The notes under the pieces: generated by a model
What the model saw: the letters and a program-made list of their open reading frames with translations, nothing else
Database searches by the model: none
What the model was told of the DNA's origin: nothing
Program-made: the position numbers and the translations under genes
Assembly: GCF_013093415.1 (NCBI RefSeq)
Contig: NZ_JABFBC010000003.1
Location: forward strand, 1-64,000
Length of the DNA stretch: 64,000 bases
Source of the DNA: Halovulum dunhuangense
GTDB taxonomy: Bacteria; Pseudomonadota; Alphaproteobacteria; Rhodobacterales; Rhodobacteraceae
Direction: 5' to 3'
In this document: one piece after another, positions 25,761 through 34,925 of the stretch
Numbering within the stretch: the stretch's first letter is position 1
Layout of the letters: each line of letters begins with the position of its first letter

Positions 25761-26513
25761 TCACGACCTTCGCCGGATCCCCGCATCGAGCAGGATCAGG
25801 AGCAGCATCAACGCCTCTCGCAGCCTTCGCCGGCACTTGCGGAAATGCAGCAGCGGAACCCACAGGCGCGTGGGCCGGGGGTCGCGCACATACTCCATGA
25901 CCGGCACCGTCCGCGCCCCCGCGATGTCCGCGATCAGGCGCACCTGGCCAAGATACCAGCCGGAGCGGATCATCCCCAGCCGCTTGCGCAGGACATCGGC
26001 CGAGGCGCGCGGCAGGACGAAGGTGTTGCCGGGCCCGCCGGATTCGAACAGGTGATCGAGGCGCCGCTGCTTGTGGCTCTTGCGGATGTATCTGCGCCTG
26101 CCATCGGGCCAGAAGGCGGTGATGTCCGAGGAATAGGCGTCCAGCCCATCGGCGCGAATGCGGGCCGTGGCGCGGCTCAGCTTGTCCGCGCGCCAGATGT
26201 CGTCCTGGTCGGACAGCGCCACATGGTCGAAGCCGCTCCAGTCCACGTCGCGCAGCAGCCGGAAGAAGTTCCGCGCGGCGCTTCCCTGCCGCAGCGGGGG
26301 CAGCACGGTCAGGCGCGCGCGCCCGGCTGCCCGCGCGATCTCGACCGTCCGGTCCGTCGAGAGGTCGTCCGAGACGAAGACATGCACCGCCACGCCCTCG
26401 CTTGCCAGGATCGAGGCGATCTGCGCTTCGATCCACCGCTCGCCATTGAAGGTCGCCATCAGGACCGCGACACGCGGAACCGCCTGGGGGGAGGGTGTCA
26501 GGGGGGGGAGCAT
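25761..26513 (-). CDS. Family 2 glycosyltransferase
   Basis: The 250-residue protein starts with a short proline-rich lead and then VAVLMATFNGERWIEAQI, VFVSDDLSTDRTVEI and VALSDQDDIWRADKL, the same GT2 pattern as its neighbour. The start is uncertain: I took the ATG at 26513, just upstream of the conserved strand, although the frame stays open beyond it. A G8 tract lies within the proposed first codons (about 26501), which could make the 5' end prone to slippage. It converges on the other GT2 gene with 6 bases between stops. Confidence 0.78.
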   Translation of the reverse strand: MLPPLTPSPQAVPRVAVLMATFNGERWIEAQIASILASEGVAVHVFVSDDLSTDRTVEIARAAGRARLTVLPPLRQGSAARNFFRLLRDVDWSGFDHVALSDQDDIWRADKLSRATARIRADGLDAYSSDITAFWPDGRRRYIRKSHKQRRLDHLFESGGPGNTFVLPRASADVLRKRLGMIRSGWYLGQVRLIADIAGARTVPVMEYVRDPRPTRLWVPLLHFRKCRRRLREALMLLLILLDAGIRRRS

Positions 26514-26763
26514 TCCGTTGGATGTCGGGGTAGGGCGGTGCGTCTGTGTGATGGACGCTGGCGGGTGGAATTGCGGGAGCAAGCGGTAACAAAAGCGACG
26601 ACGCCGCGGCAAGACTGCGGTACGCGATTTCTTGTTGTGCCGATGAAAGCCCTCGCAATTGCATGAAGGCTTGGCTAGCATTTGATGTGCTGCACAGCAT
26701 CTGAGTACGCCGCGATCCGTTGCGGACACTTGTATCGGCAAACGTTGAGGGCAATACCCGGGA

Positions 26764-27843
26764 ATGCGTGACACCCCGACAGATACGAGTATCGCGTTCA
26801 TCGAGGCCAAGGTCCCTGACATGCAACGGATTGGCCAGCTTCTGCATGTTTGCCGGACGGAGAACCAGTGGGCCAATCGCGGCCCGCTCTATCACATGTT
26901 GGCGAACCGCTATTCGGAGTGGTTCAACCTGCCCGCCGACAGAGCGGTGCTGCCCTGCGCGAATGGTGGCATAGGCCTCGAGGCGATGGCACGCCATCAG
27001 GCTGTGTCTGCGGGGAGAAAGCTGCGCTGGGTCGCGTCGGCGTTCAGTTTTGCCAACCTGGGGCGTGGCTATTTCACCGACATGCGTTTCGTCGATTGCG
27101 ACGATCGGGGGATGCTCGACCTTGCTGCATTGCGGGCGCTCGACCCGGATACCTATGACGGTATCGTCGTTGTCAATCCTTTCGGGCTGGCGCGGGATTT
27201 CACGGGCTATGTGGAATTCGCAGGCCAGAACGACAAGGCGCTTCTCATCGATAACGCAGCCGGAGTCGATCGCGATATTCCCGACTGGCCGTGGCAAAGT
27301 TTCAGCCTGCATCACACCAAGCCATATGGCGCGGGCGAGGGCGGGTTGATCGTCGTGCCGGCCGAGGCGGCAGAAGCGATCTATGGCCTTATAGACTATG
27401 GCGCACGACCGTCGGATCCGGCTGCCTGGCTGAACAACGGGAAGCTGTCCGACATAGCCTGCGCTTTCCAGATCGACCGGCTGGAGCGTGCCCCGGATTG
27501 GGCTCCACTCTATCTGGAGCAGGCTGCCCGCGTGCGGCGCATCGCAACCGGATTGGGATTGCAGCCGCTGTTGGGCGACGACCGCTCCCCGCCCGCGACC
27601 AGCTGGATGTATCTGGCCACCGACCCCGTGCCACTGGAGCGGTTGCGCCAGAGCACGCGGCTTCGTTTGGCCAAGTATTACCAGCCTCTCGCCCCGATTG
27701 AGGCCGCGCCCAGGGCGCATGCGCTTTTTGCACGGCTGTTCAACATTCCGACGCATCCGGATGTGGGAGGGTTGAGCGATGGGGAGCTGGAGGGAGCGAT
27801 TGCTATAACGGCACTGCCTGTGAGTGTGAAAAGAATAGAATGA
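26764..27843 (+). CDS. DegT/DnrJ/EryC1-like PLP enzyme
   Basis: This 359-residue protein resembles the sugar-aminotransferase family: LPCANGGIGLEAMAR, ALLIDNAAGVDRDIP with the conserved Asp, and SLHHTKPYGAGEGG with the PLP-binding Lys. The family makes amino sugars for surface glycans. The protein lacks the usual N-terminal arm and has an atypical substrate region, so a non-aminating use of the fold is possible. It overlaps the sulfotransferase start by 4 bases (ATGA). Confidence 0.75.
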   Translation: MRDTPTDTSIAFIEAKVPDMQRIGQLLHVCRTENQWANRGPLYHMLANRYSEWFNLPADRAVLPCANGGIGLEAMARHQAVSAGRKLRWVASAFSFANLGRGYFTDMRFVDCDDRGMLDLAALRALDPDTYDGIVVVNPFGLARDFTGYVEFAGQNDKALLIDNAAGVDRDIPDWPWQSFSLHHTKPYGAGEGGLIVVPAEAAEAIYGLIDYGARPSDPAAWLNNGKLSDIACAFQIDRLERAPDWAPLYLEQAARVRRIATGLGLQPLLGDDRSPPATSWMYLATDPVPLERLRQSTRLRLAKYYQPLAPIEAAPRAHALFARLFNIPTHPDVGGLSDGELEGAIAITALPVSVKRIE

Positions 27844-28691
27844 ATGAAGAAAATATTCCGCTTGATAAGCTCGAAGCGCTGGTCGAAGCTCCAGTATTCC
27901 TCTTAGGTATGCCTCGGTCGGGGACCACTTGGCTGTCACAGATATTTGAATCAGCACCTGAAGTTCTGATGAGGTTGTCTCCCAATTACTCATATGCCCT
28001 AAAAAATAAATTGGATGGAAAATCAGAAGTTGAAGATTGGCGTGAGTGCTTGCGTCAGGCCGTAAATTCAAACCAAGACCCTTTCATGACTCAAAACTGG
28101 CGGCGTGAAAAGGGAGAGCTTGAATGGATTGAAAAAGATTTTTCGATAATTGAAAGGCTATTTATTAAAGACACGCGATTTTTTGATTTGTATCTAAGGT
28201 CAGTTGAATTGTTTAAGGATGCAAAAATCGCCTTTATAATTCGCCACCCGTGCGGCCATTTGAACAGTTGGAGGAAGTCTAAGGAATTTCCCGCGGGGAA
28301 GGATTTTTTGTCGCACTGGCGGGACGGGGCGGGGCGGCGATCAGAAGGGCCTGGCGAGTATTGGGGTTTTGACGATTGGAAGCGCGCTGCCCGAATGTTT
28401 CTAGAAGCTCAAGCATCGAGGCCGGACCAGGTGCTGGTGTTTCGTTATGAAGACCTCGTCGCATCACCGATCGAAACGACATCGACGCTTTTCGATTTCA
28501 TGAACTTGAAGATGTCAGAGGAGGTAGCATCCTTTTTAAAGCGTTCGCATTCTAGACACGACTCCAATGTGTTTTCAGTTTTCAGATCTCCAGAAGTGGC
28601 CCAGAGTTGGCGTAGCGAACTGCCGGATGAAGTCAAGATTGAGGTTATGAATGATATTATGGATACAGATCTAGCGAGGTATATTAGGTGA
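27840..28691 (+). CDS. Sulfotransferase
   Basis: This 283-residue protein has the 5'-phosphosulfate loop FLLGMPRSGTTWLSQIF at residues 20-36 and the 3'-phosphate motif IRHPCGHLNSWRKS near 133-146, the two PAPS-binding elements of sulfotransferases. A YEDL segment near residue 203 also fits. It would sulfate a glycan or a small acceptor. The gene is much richer in AT than its upstream neighbours, which suggests transfer from another source. It is coupled to the PLP-enzyme gene and to the following WbqC gene by 4-base overlaps. Confidence 0.85.
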   Translation: MNEENIPLDKLEALVEAPVFLLGMPRSGTTWLSQIFESAPEVLMRLSPNYSYALKNKLDGKSEVEDWRECLRQAVNSNQDPFMTQNWRREKGELEWIEKDFSIIERLFIKDTRFFDLYLRSVELFKDAKIAFIIRHPCGHLNSWRKSKEFPAGKDFLSHWRDGAGRRSEGPGEYWGFDDWKRAARMFLEAQASRPDQVLVFRYEDLVASPIETTSTLFDFMNLKMSEEVASFLKRSHSRHDSNVFSVFRSPEVAQSWRSELPDEVKIEVMNDIMDTDLARYIR

Positions 28692-29386
28692 AACTAGGCC
28701 TGATGCAGCCATATTTATTTCCTTATATTGAATATTTTCGAATGATGGCGGGTTGTGATATTTGGATCGCTTTTGATACTGCTCAATTTTCACGCGGTGG
28801 ATGGGCCAATAGGAACCGTATACTCGATCGCAATAAGGGTTGGAGCTGGCTGACAATACCTGTGCGTCGCGATGGACTAGAAACGTCGATTGCTGATTGT
28901 CGTATTGATAATTCGAAAAACTGGAAGGCGCAGATCAAGGAAAAGCTAAGAGTTTACGAAGTAGAGGCGCCAAACTACAAATACGTAATATCATTATTGG
29001 ATAATATAAATGATAATCAAGTTTATTTAGGAGATTTAAATTTCGAAATTATCAACTCGATTAAATCAATATTTAATATAGATACTGAATTAATTCGTCT
29101 TTCTGACTTAGATTTTGAGCCTCCCGTACTTCATGCCGGAGGGGGCTGGCCGCTTTTTCTTTGTAACAAGTTAGGGGCTAAGACCTACATAAACGCTGCG
29201 GGCGGGCAATTTCTCTACGACTCAAGCATTTTTGAAAAGAGCGGCGTACAACTGGTTTTTCATAAGCATATTGATGTAGAGTACGAGACAGGAAGCTTCA
29301 AATTTATCTCTGACTTGTCAATTTTGGATATGATGATGTGGGTCGATTTTGATGTTATTTCAAGTAAGATCAGGCGAAAAAAATAA
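28688..29386 (+). CDS. WbqC-like family protein
   Basis: This 232-residue protein opens with the family signature MKLGLMQPYLFPYIEYF and has TAQFSRGGWANRNRI and LTIPVR. The family occurs in O-antigen clusters and is thought to act in glycan or glycolipid synthesis, possibly as a transferase; the reaction is not known. It starts at a GTG overlapping the sulfotransferase stop. It is AT-rich and ends in a lysine-rich tail, followed by an AT-rich stretch. Confidence 0.85.
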   Translation: MKLGLMQPYLFPYIEYFRMMAGCDIWIAFDTAQFSRGGWANRNRILDRNKGWSWLTIPVRRDGLETSIADCRIDNSKNWKAQIKEKLRVYEVEAPNYKYVISLLDNINDNQVYLGDLNFEIINSIKSIFNIDTELIRLSDLDFEPPVLHAGGGWPLFLCNKLGAKTYINAAGGQFLYDSSIFEKSGVQLVFHKHIDVEYETGSFKFISDLSILDMMMWVDFDVISSKIRRKK

Positions 29387-29562
29387 AAAATACCTGTAAT
29401 TTTATTAAAATAAAGATCCACTACAAATCTATTATTTTTCACTCATCGGATAAATACATACCGTGATCCAATTCCCAATTGACATTGGTTCCCGCATAGG
29501 TAATGCCATACCGATCCTCAATATATAGCCGCTATTGTTCGCGACCGGTACCCGGTTGCGGA
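29387..29562. other. AT-rich spacer between the polysaccharide cassette and the IS nest
   Basis: No ORF or RNA gene is seen. The AT-rich first half may hold the cassette's transcription end. Confidence 0.4.
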
Positions 29563-29639
29563 TGACGTTGCCCGCAACTTTTATCCAGCTTGAGCGAGAC
29601 TCCGGGTTTGAGTTTTGCCTGTTTGGGCGGGTTGGGCAA

Positions 29640-29775
29640 CGGCGGCTGGGGGGGGCTGGCGTGGAGCTTTGTGAGTTGCGCAGCGTCAGACCCCGTTGTG
29701 GTGTGAAGGTCTGGGCGAACGCGGCAGGTGTCTGCCAGCCGAGGCGGGAGTGCGGGCGTTAGGTGTTGTAATCCT
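29640..29775 (-). pseudogene. IS3 orfB, C-terminal scrap of the outer element
   Basis: Encodes KDYNT, an in-frame TAA, then RPHSRLGWQTPAAFAQTF, the usual C-terminus of IS3-type OrfB. It abuts the IS5 end. Confidence 0.7.
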
Positions 29776-30059
29776 TGCCCTAAGACGCAGACTCATACTG
29801 GCGCATCCATAGTCGAGACGAAGCGATGAGGATTGCGGCTAGGTAGTTTCTGGCTGTCTTTTCGTATTGTGTGGCGACCTTCCGGAAGTGTTTGAGCTTG
29901 TTGAAGAACCGCTCGATCAGGTTGCGCTGTCGGTAGATCGCCGGATCGACGGAGCGCTGCACCTTCCTGTCGCGCTGGGTCGGGATGTGCCCGCTGACCT
30001 GCTCCCCTGAAATGTCCTCGTTTTGAGGTTAGCCTGTTCTCCAGACGAGGAGACAGACG

Positions 30060-30326
30060 ATGAAGAGAAGCCGGTTCAGCGAAGAGCAGATCATTGGCAT
30101 TTTGAAGGAGCATCAGGCCGGGCTGGGCGCGAAGGAGTTGTGCCGCAAGCACGGCATCAGCGACGCGACCTTCTATAAGTGGCGCTCGAGATATGGCGGC
30201 ATGGAGGTGTCAGATGCTCGGCGGCTGAAAGCGCTGGAGGCCGAGAACGCGAAGCTGAAGAGGATGCTGGCCGAACAGATGCTCGATGTCGCGACGCTGA
30301 AGGAGATGTTGGGAAAAAACTTCTGA
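30060..30326 (+). CDS. IS3-family transposase OrfA
   Basis: This 88-residue protein has a helix-turn-helix ([34 protein letters not shown]) and a leucine-zipper tail ([18 protein letters not shown]). It binds the element's ends. The end of the gene contains the heptamer AAAAAAC at 30314-30320, a classic -1 slippery site that would join OrfA to OrfB. Confidence 0.9.
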   Translation: MKRSRFSEEQIIGILKEHQAGLGAKELCRKHGISDATFYKWRSRYGGMEVSDARRLKALEAENAKLKRMLAEQMLDVATLKEMLGKNF

Positions 30327-30361
30327 GGCCCGGTTCGAGGCGGCGTGCCGTGGACTGGGCA

Positions 30362-31171
30362 ATGAAGGAGAAGAGCTATTCGCAGCGACGGGCCTGTGCC
30401 TTGGCCGGGATCGACCCGCGCGTGTATCGGCGGCAGCCGACCAGGCCGGAGGACCGGGAGTTGCGCCAACGGCTGCGGGAACTGTCCGGCGAGAGGCGGC
30501 GGTTCGGCTATCGGCGTCTGCACATCCTGCTACGGCGGGAGGGCTGGACGCTGAACTGGAAGAAGCTCTATCGGGTCTACCGGGAGGAAGGCTTAACAGT
30601 CCGTAAACGGGGCGGTCGCAAGCGAGCACTGGGGACCAGGGCGCCGATGGCGATCCCGCAGGGACCGAACCAGCGCTGGTCGCTGGACTTCGTCTCGGAC
30701 AGCCTGTCCGATGGCCGCCGCTTCCGGGTGCTCTGCGTGATCGACGACTTCAGCCGGGAATGCCTGGCGACCGTCGTCGACACCTCGCTCTCCGGTCACC
30801 GCGTCGCCCGAGAACTGGATCATATCGCCGAGGTCAGAGGCCATCCCTGCATGGTGGTCAGCGACAACGGGACCGAGCTGACCTCGAACGCCATCCTGCG
30901 CTGGCAGGAGGAGCGCCAGATCGAATGGCATTACATCGCGCCGGGGAAACCGATGCAGAATGGCTTTGTCGAGAGCTTCAATGGCCGCCTCAGGGACGGG
31001 TGCCTCAACGAGCACCTGTTTGCCAACCTGCGCCATGCCCGCAGCCTGATCGCGGCGTGGCGTGACGACTACAACCATCACCGCCCCCACACGAGCCTCG
31101 ACGGGCTCACACCGTGGGAGTATCACCAACGGTCGAAAGAGGACCAAACCCTGAACAGAGCTAACCTATAA
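30362..31171 (+). CDS. IS3-family transposase OrfB (integrase catalytic part)
   Basis: This 269-residue product has an HTH_21-like segment then an rve domain with the DDE residues: Asp in RWSLDFVSD, Asp in [10 protein letters not shown], and Glu in [14 protein letters not shown]. It ends with [18 protein letters not shown]. The native form is probably the OrfAB fusion made by frameshifting at 30314-30320, since this frame is open from there through [16 protein letters not shown]. No stop or frame error is visible. Confidence 0.9.
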   Translation: MKEKSYSQRRACALAGIDPRVYRRQPTRPEDRELRQRLRELSGERRRFGYRRLHILLRREGWTLNWKKLYRVYREEGLTVRKRGGRKRALGTRAPMAIPQGPNQRWSLDFVSDSLSDGRRFRVLCVIDDFSRECLATVVDTSLSGHRVARELDHIAEVRGHPCMVVSDNGTELTSNAILRWQEERQIEWHYIAPGKPMQNGFVESFNGRLRDGCLNEHLFANLRHARSLIAAWRDDYNHHRPHTSLDGLTPWEYHQRSKEDQTLNRANL

Positions 31172-31825
31172 CCGCGGACATTTCAGGGGAGCAGGTCACC
31201 GCGCCCGCCATGTGCCTCGATCAGGTCCAGCACGGCGCGGGCATCATGGCCCCTGTCTGCCACTACATCGCCCGGGCGCGGGTGCAAGGCGAGCCGACCT
31301 GCCACCGCCGCCTTGTCCGATGCCTGCCCGGGCGAGAGGGTGATGGCGACGGGCAGGCCCCGCGCATCGACCGTCGCGTTGATCCTGGTGCTCAATCCCC
31401 AACGAGAGCGACCGAGGGTGTGATCCGACCCCCCTTTTTCGCCGCGGATTGCTGGTGGGCGCGGATGATGGAACCGTTGATCAGCAGCATGCTGTCCGGC
31501 GATCTCTCGGCGAGGGCTTCGAAAACCCGCACCCAGACGCCAGCCTTGGCCCACCGGTTGAAGCGGTTGTAGACGGTGGTCGGCGGGCCATAGCGCTCCG
31601 GCAGGTCACGCCAAGGCGAGCCGGTCCGCAGCACCCAGAAGATCCCGTTCAGCACCCGCCGATCATTCACCCGCGCAACACCGCGCGGCTTGTTCGGCAA
31701 CAGCGGCTGGATCAGTTCCCATTCAAAGTCCGACAGATCAAAACACGCCATGACCACCTCCTGCCAGAAGTGAATCACAGACCAAAAACAACGGGAATCC
31801 CGTTTATGAGTTCAGAACCTAGGCC

Positions 31826-31925
31826 GCGAGCGCGGTTCAGGGATGGGAACAGCGTCTCGTTCAACAGCTCGTCGCGCAGGCGGCCATTGATCGGGAAGAC
31901 GGCCCCGCTCCTGAGAAGGGACCGT
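31826..31925 (-). pseudogene. IS3 orfB, internal scrap of the outer element
   Basis: Encodes INGRLRDELLNETLFPSLNR, the region after the catalytic Glu. It stops at the IS5 end on one side and near an IS110 fragment on the other. Confidence 0.7.
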
Positions 31926-31937
31926 ATGGTGGTCCCA

Positions 31938-32099
31938 CGATGCAAAAGGAGCTTACCATGACCCGTGCCACTGTTGGCCTCGACCTCGCCAATAATGTTT
32001 TCGATGTGCATGTCGTTGATGCATCTGGATGTACGATTTATAGCAGGAGGCTGAAGCGCCGCGAGTCGCTGCCGGTCTTTGATGCCTTACTCGGCACGC
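31938..32099 (+). pseudogene. IS110-family transposase, N-terminal fragment
   Basis: From the ATG at 31958 it encodes TVGLDLANNVFDVHVVDASG and RRLKRRESLPVFDALL, the RuvC-like start of IS110 transposases, with a good AAAGGAG ribosome-binding site. It is cut after about 48 residues. It is a different copy from the larger one at 32367. Confidence 0.75.
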
Positions 32100-32312
32100 C
32101 CGCCGCTCGCTCATCCCGTGGCCTGACACCAGATGCGCGACCGCTTGCCGCTTTCCCGCGGGCGTCACGACTTTTCCCAGGAGGTCTTTCAGCGCGGCAT
32201 TATCCAGCATCGCATCTGCCAACAGCCGTTTCAGGCGCGCGTTCTTGCCCCCGAGTCCCTTCAGGCGCTTGGCCTCTGACACCGTCATGCCGCCGAACTT
32301 GGCCTTCCAGTT
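32100..32312 (-). pseudogene. IS3 orfA end/orfB start of the outer element
   Basis: Encodes NWKAKFGGMTVSEAKRLKGL, then NARLKRLLADAMLDNAALKD and the start of OrfB (RQAVAHLVSGHGMSERRACR). The OrfA zipper and the frameshift region are recognisable. It is bounded by IS110 sequence on both sides. Confidence 0.75.
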
Positions 32313-33612
32313 GATGGGATCCACCCCGGTCGCAAGATCGGGGTATCGAAGACACAGGAGGGAAGGATGACCATCAAGACCATAGGTATTGATCTCGCCA
32401 AGAACGTATTCGATTTGTGCGGGTTGGATGAACATGGAGAAATCCAGTTCCGCCGCCGCGTGCGACGAGAAACGCTACTGCGGGCCGTGGGGAGATCCCG
32501 GCCTGCGTGATCGGCATCGAAGCCTGCACCGAGGCCTTTTTCTGGCAGCGGCAGTTCGAGGCCCTCGGTCTCGAAGTCAGGATCATCGCCCCCCCCCCCC
32601 CGCCAGCATGTCAATCCCTTTGGGCGGCGGCAGAAGAATGATCGCAACGGCGCCGAGGCGATTGCCATCGAAGTCATCCGGCCGCGCATGAGCTTCGTGC
32701 CGAAGAAAAGCGTTACCCAGCAGGACATCCAATCCCTTCATCGGGCCCGCCGGCACATGGTCAACCACCGGTTCGCACTGGTCAGCCAGATGCGGGGGAT
32801 TCTCCTGGATCGAGGCATCGCCTTTGGACAATCGATCGCGCGCGCCCCGCGCATGATCCCCGAGATCGTCAACGATCTGTCAGGGCTTTGCCGACAGATC
32901 CTGCCCTCGCTTCTGGAACTGATGAGCGAGATCGACAAGCGGATGCAGGAGTTCGACCAGCGCATCGATCAGGCCTTCCGCGCGAACGAGGCCTGCCAGC
33001 GCGTTGGACGGATCCGCGGCGTTGGCCCCTAGACCGCCACCGCCGTCATTGCCGCAGTGGGTGACGGGCGCGATTTTGACAACGGGCGTCACATGGCCGC
33101 GTGGCTTGGGCTGGTCCCGCGCTAGCATTCCAGCGGAGATCGGACGGTCCTCATGGGGATCAGCAAGTGCGGCGACCAGCACCTGAGGACCCTGCTGGTC
33201 CATGGCGCCCGTGCTGTCGTGCGAACCGCGGCCGGAAAGACCGATCGGTTCACCCGGTGGGTGAATGAACTGCGGGAACGCCGAGGGATGAACCGAGCCA
33301 TTGTCGCCGTCGCCAACAAGAATGCGCGCGTTATCTGGGTGCTGCTGGCCAGAAATGAGGAATACCGCCCCGCGACCTGATGCGTGACGGTTTGAGGTGC
33401 AGGCGAAAGAGGAAATGAATCGACCTGACGGATCCGGTGCATGGAGACCCTGGCTTTTATAAAGGCCCAAGAGGCCGACCATTTGTCGAGGGCCATGCTT
33501 CGCGGATTACCCATTTGGGCGCGCCACCATCGACCGGCGACGCCGGATAGATGTCAGCACCCGTCACGATCGATTACTGCTTCCGAACGCTTGCAAAGGG
33601 AGAGCCGTCCAT
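32313..33612 (+). mobile_element. IS110-family element inside the outer IS3 orfA
   Basis: The coordinates are approximate. They are set by where the IS3 orfA reading stops (CCAGTT near 32312) and resumes (GATGTAGGCC near 33613). Removing this segment restores a near-continuous OrfA. IS110 elements lack classical terminal repeats, so the ends cannot be fixed better. Confidence 0.6.
32367..33380 (+). pseudogene. IS110-family transposase, decayed
   Basis: It starts with MTIKTIGIDLAKNVFDLCGL. A frameshift near 32490 moves the reading to CVIGIEACTEAFFWQRQFEA, a run of 10 or more C near 32590 shifts it again, and later parts carry PKKSVTQQDIQSLHRARRHM and the C-terminal transposase_20 helix-hairpin region with VGRIRGVGP. 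Two in-frame TAG codons follow (33029-33031 and 33122-33124) before WLGLVPR and SGDRTVLMGISKCGDQ. It is clearly inactive. Confidence 0.85.
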
Positions 33613-33733
33613 AGATGTAGGCCGTCGCATTGCTGGCGCCGTGCTTGCAGCACAGATCAGCGACGGAAACCCCTGCCTCGTGCTCCTTCAGAATACCGAT
33701 GATCTGATCTTCAGTGAACCCGCTGCGCTTCAT
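33613..33733 (-). pseudogene. IS3 orfA start of the outer element
   Basis: From the ATG at 33733 it encodes [20 protein letters not shown] and DLCCKHGASNATAYI, then meets the IS110 boundary. It is the 5' end of the same gene continued at 32312. Confidence 0.75.
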
Positions 33734-34034
33734 CTCTGGTCCTCGCGGTTGGGGCAAAGCCTACCTCAAAGTGGATTAGGCAGAGGGGCAACGTCAGACC
33801 TACTGCAAACTGCTAGTCGCAGGCATAGGCGTAGAACTAGGCGTAGACATGAAACCTCAGTATGTGATCAACGCCAATCCCCTCGTCCAGACCGGCCATG
33901 CCGCTCACCAACGGGCTTCTTTGTCGCATATCTTAAAGAAAAGAGGCGGAGATCAAATTCTTTTCTAAAAACCAGTATTGGGAAAATAATTATTTTAAAA
34001 TTCACTTAAAGATTAAAATGAAAGCATGTTTAAA

Positions 34035-34925
34035 TTATTGCCGATCAAATAATTTTTTAATTGCCGTTCTCAGCATCTTTCGCAAGAAGCCGCTTTTTTT
34101 TAACGGAATCAACCAAGGATCTCGTTGTTCTGGAGGTAGTCGGGTCGCAATGAATGCGCGAACGGTCTCTGTCTTTGCTAGGCGATCTTCTAGTGGTGTT
34201 TGTGCCCACATATTATTACTGTGTATTCGGTAAAAAGCCATTTCTTCGTTAATATATCCAATCCAGCCGCTTTGAGCTGCTAGTGCAAACAACGCGTAGT
34301 CGCCAAAGGGCAAGCATTCAAACCCTTCCGGGATAGCTGGCAACATACTCTTGCGGATCATCACGTTGCTGGTCTGCACGAAGTTGCCGGGCGCCATGTG
34401 TTCCAATTCTCGGCGCTTTTGTCTATGGCGGCGGGGTGGGAAAGATCTGATGCTCCGCCGATTGCTTCCCTGCACATAACGTGTTCGTCCCTGGCAGAGT
34501 GCGCAATCGGGATTTTCATCGAGAAACTTGACTTGCCTCGCCAACTTATCTTTGAGCGTCCAGCAATCGTCACCATCAAGTAGCGCAATGTAGTCCCCCT
34601 GCAGTTCTGGCCAAAGTATCTCTATAATTCGACGACCTTGTGAGTGTTGGTTTTCTTTTTGTTTTATTGTCCTAATTATATCAGGATATTTACTCCTATA
34701 TGTATCGATAATTTGTTGTGTACCATCTGTGGAGGCATCGTCATGTATTAAAATCTCAATTGCGAAGTCAGTATTTTGTGACAAAACACTTTCAAGTGCT
34801 TCAGAGATATAATCTGATTGGTTGTAGGTCATTACGGCGACGGAAACCTTAGGCTTCCCATCGTTGACAAATCTGCCATTTGAAAAGTGCAATGTGTGTG
34901 AGTCCATAATTTTCAATCCATACAT
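34035..34925 (-). CDS. Family 2 glycosyltransferase, AT-rich
   Basis: This 296-residue GT2 enzyme has VSVAVMTYNQSDYISEALES, ILIHDDASTDGTQQIIDTY and YIALLDGDDCWTLKDKLARQ. The DGDD is the metal-binding DxD. After the core it shows FVQTSNVMIRKSM and PFGDYALFALAAQSG, as in O-antigen transferases. The start is uncertain; the ATG at 34925 or 34907 would both fit and neither has a good ribosome-binding site. The gene is AT-rich, like the cassette at 27.8-29.4 kb, and may be part of the same foreign cluster now split by the IS nest. Confidence 0.8.
   Translation of the reverse strand: MYGLKIMDSHTLHFSNGRFVNDGKPKVSVAVMTYNQSDYISEALESVLSQNTDFAIEILIHDDASTDGTQQIIDTYRSKYPDIIRTIKQKENQHSQGRRIIEILWPELQGDYIALLDGDDCWTLKDKLARQVKFLDENPDCALCQGRTRYVQGSNRRSIRSFPPRRHRQKRRELEHMAPGNFVQTSNVMIRKSMLPAIPEGFECLPFGDYALFALAAQSGWIGYINEEMAFYRIHSNNMWAQTPLEDRLAKTETVRAFIATRLPPEQRDPWLIPLKKSGFLRKMLRTAIKKLFDRQ

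Larger units (their letters stand above)
29995..31198 (+). mobile_element. Complete IS3-family element (IS407-like group), 1,204 bp
   Basis: The two ends share 23 identical bases starting TGACCTGCTCCCCTGAAATG. The element carries orfA and orfB, is flanked by a CCGC duplication, and interrupts the IS5 transposase. It appears intact and is the youngest layer. Confidence 0.92.
29991..31202. repeat. 4-bp target duplication CCGC of the inner IS3 element
   Basis: CCGC occurs at 29991-29994 and again at 31199-31202, directly outside the element's ends. The 4-base size is as expected for this IS3 group. Confidence 0.8.
29780..31751 (-). pseudogene. IS5-family transposase, interrupted
   Basis: The N-terminal frame begins at the ATG at 31751 (MACFDLSDFEWELIQPLLP) and continues to about 31392. 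A second frame, overlapping as in the programmed frameshift of this group, carries SRWGLSTRINATVDARGLP and VADRGHDARAVLDLIEAHGG. After the inserted IS3 the last part resumes with YRQRNLIERFFNKLKHFRKV (DDE glutamate region), ending at a stop inside the terminal repeat at 29780. The insertion separates the catalytic Asp and Glu, so it is inactive. Confidence 0.8.
29780..31822 (-). mobile_element. IS5-family (IS427-like) element split by an IS3 element
   Basis: The imperfect terminal repeats CTAAGACGCAGACTCATA (29780, +) and CTAGGTTCTGAACTCATA (31822, -) bound the element, and GCC flanks both ends as a possible 3-bp target duplication. Without the 1,204-bp IS3 insert and its 4-base duplication the length is about 835 bp, normal for the IS427 group. 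The transposase reads on the minus strand. Confidence 0.65.
29563..33796 (-). mobile_element. Old IS3-family element (outer shell of the IS nest)
   Basis: The ends TGACGTTGCCC at 29563 (+) and at 33796 (-) are identical for 11 bases and point inward. Minus-strand transposase pieces between them read, in order, the orfA start (33733-33613), orfA end/orfB start (about 32312-32100), an NGRLRDELLNETLFPSLNRAR piece (about 31925-31826) and RPHSRLGWQTPAAFAQ (about 29775-29640). The gaps are filled by IS110 and IS5 sequences. No target duplication is visible, so the locus has also been rearranged. Confidence 0.7.

Noticed and set aside
25696-28071. Very long minus-strand open frame across the DegT-like gene
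   Set aside because: It lies antisense to a gene with clear PLP motifs, has no ribosome-binding site, and its middle is arginine/histidine-rich low-sense sequence. Only its 3' part overlaps, out of frame, a real glycosyltransferase.
33029-33124. Two in-frame TAG codons in the IS110 transposase as possible recoding
   Set aside because: The gene also has frameshifts and a homopolymer disruption, so simple decay explains the stops.
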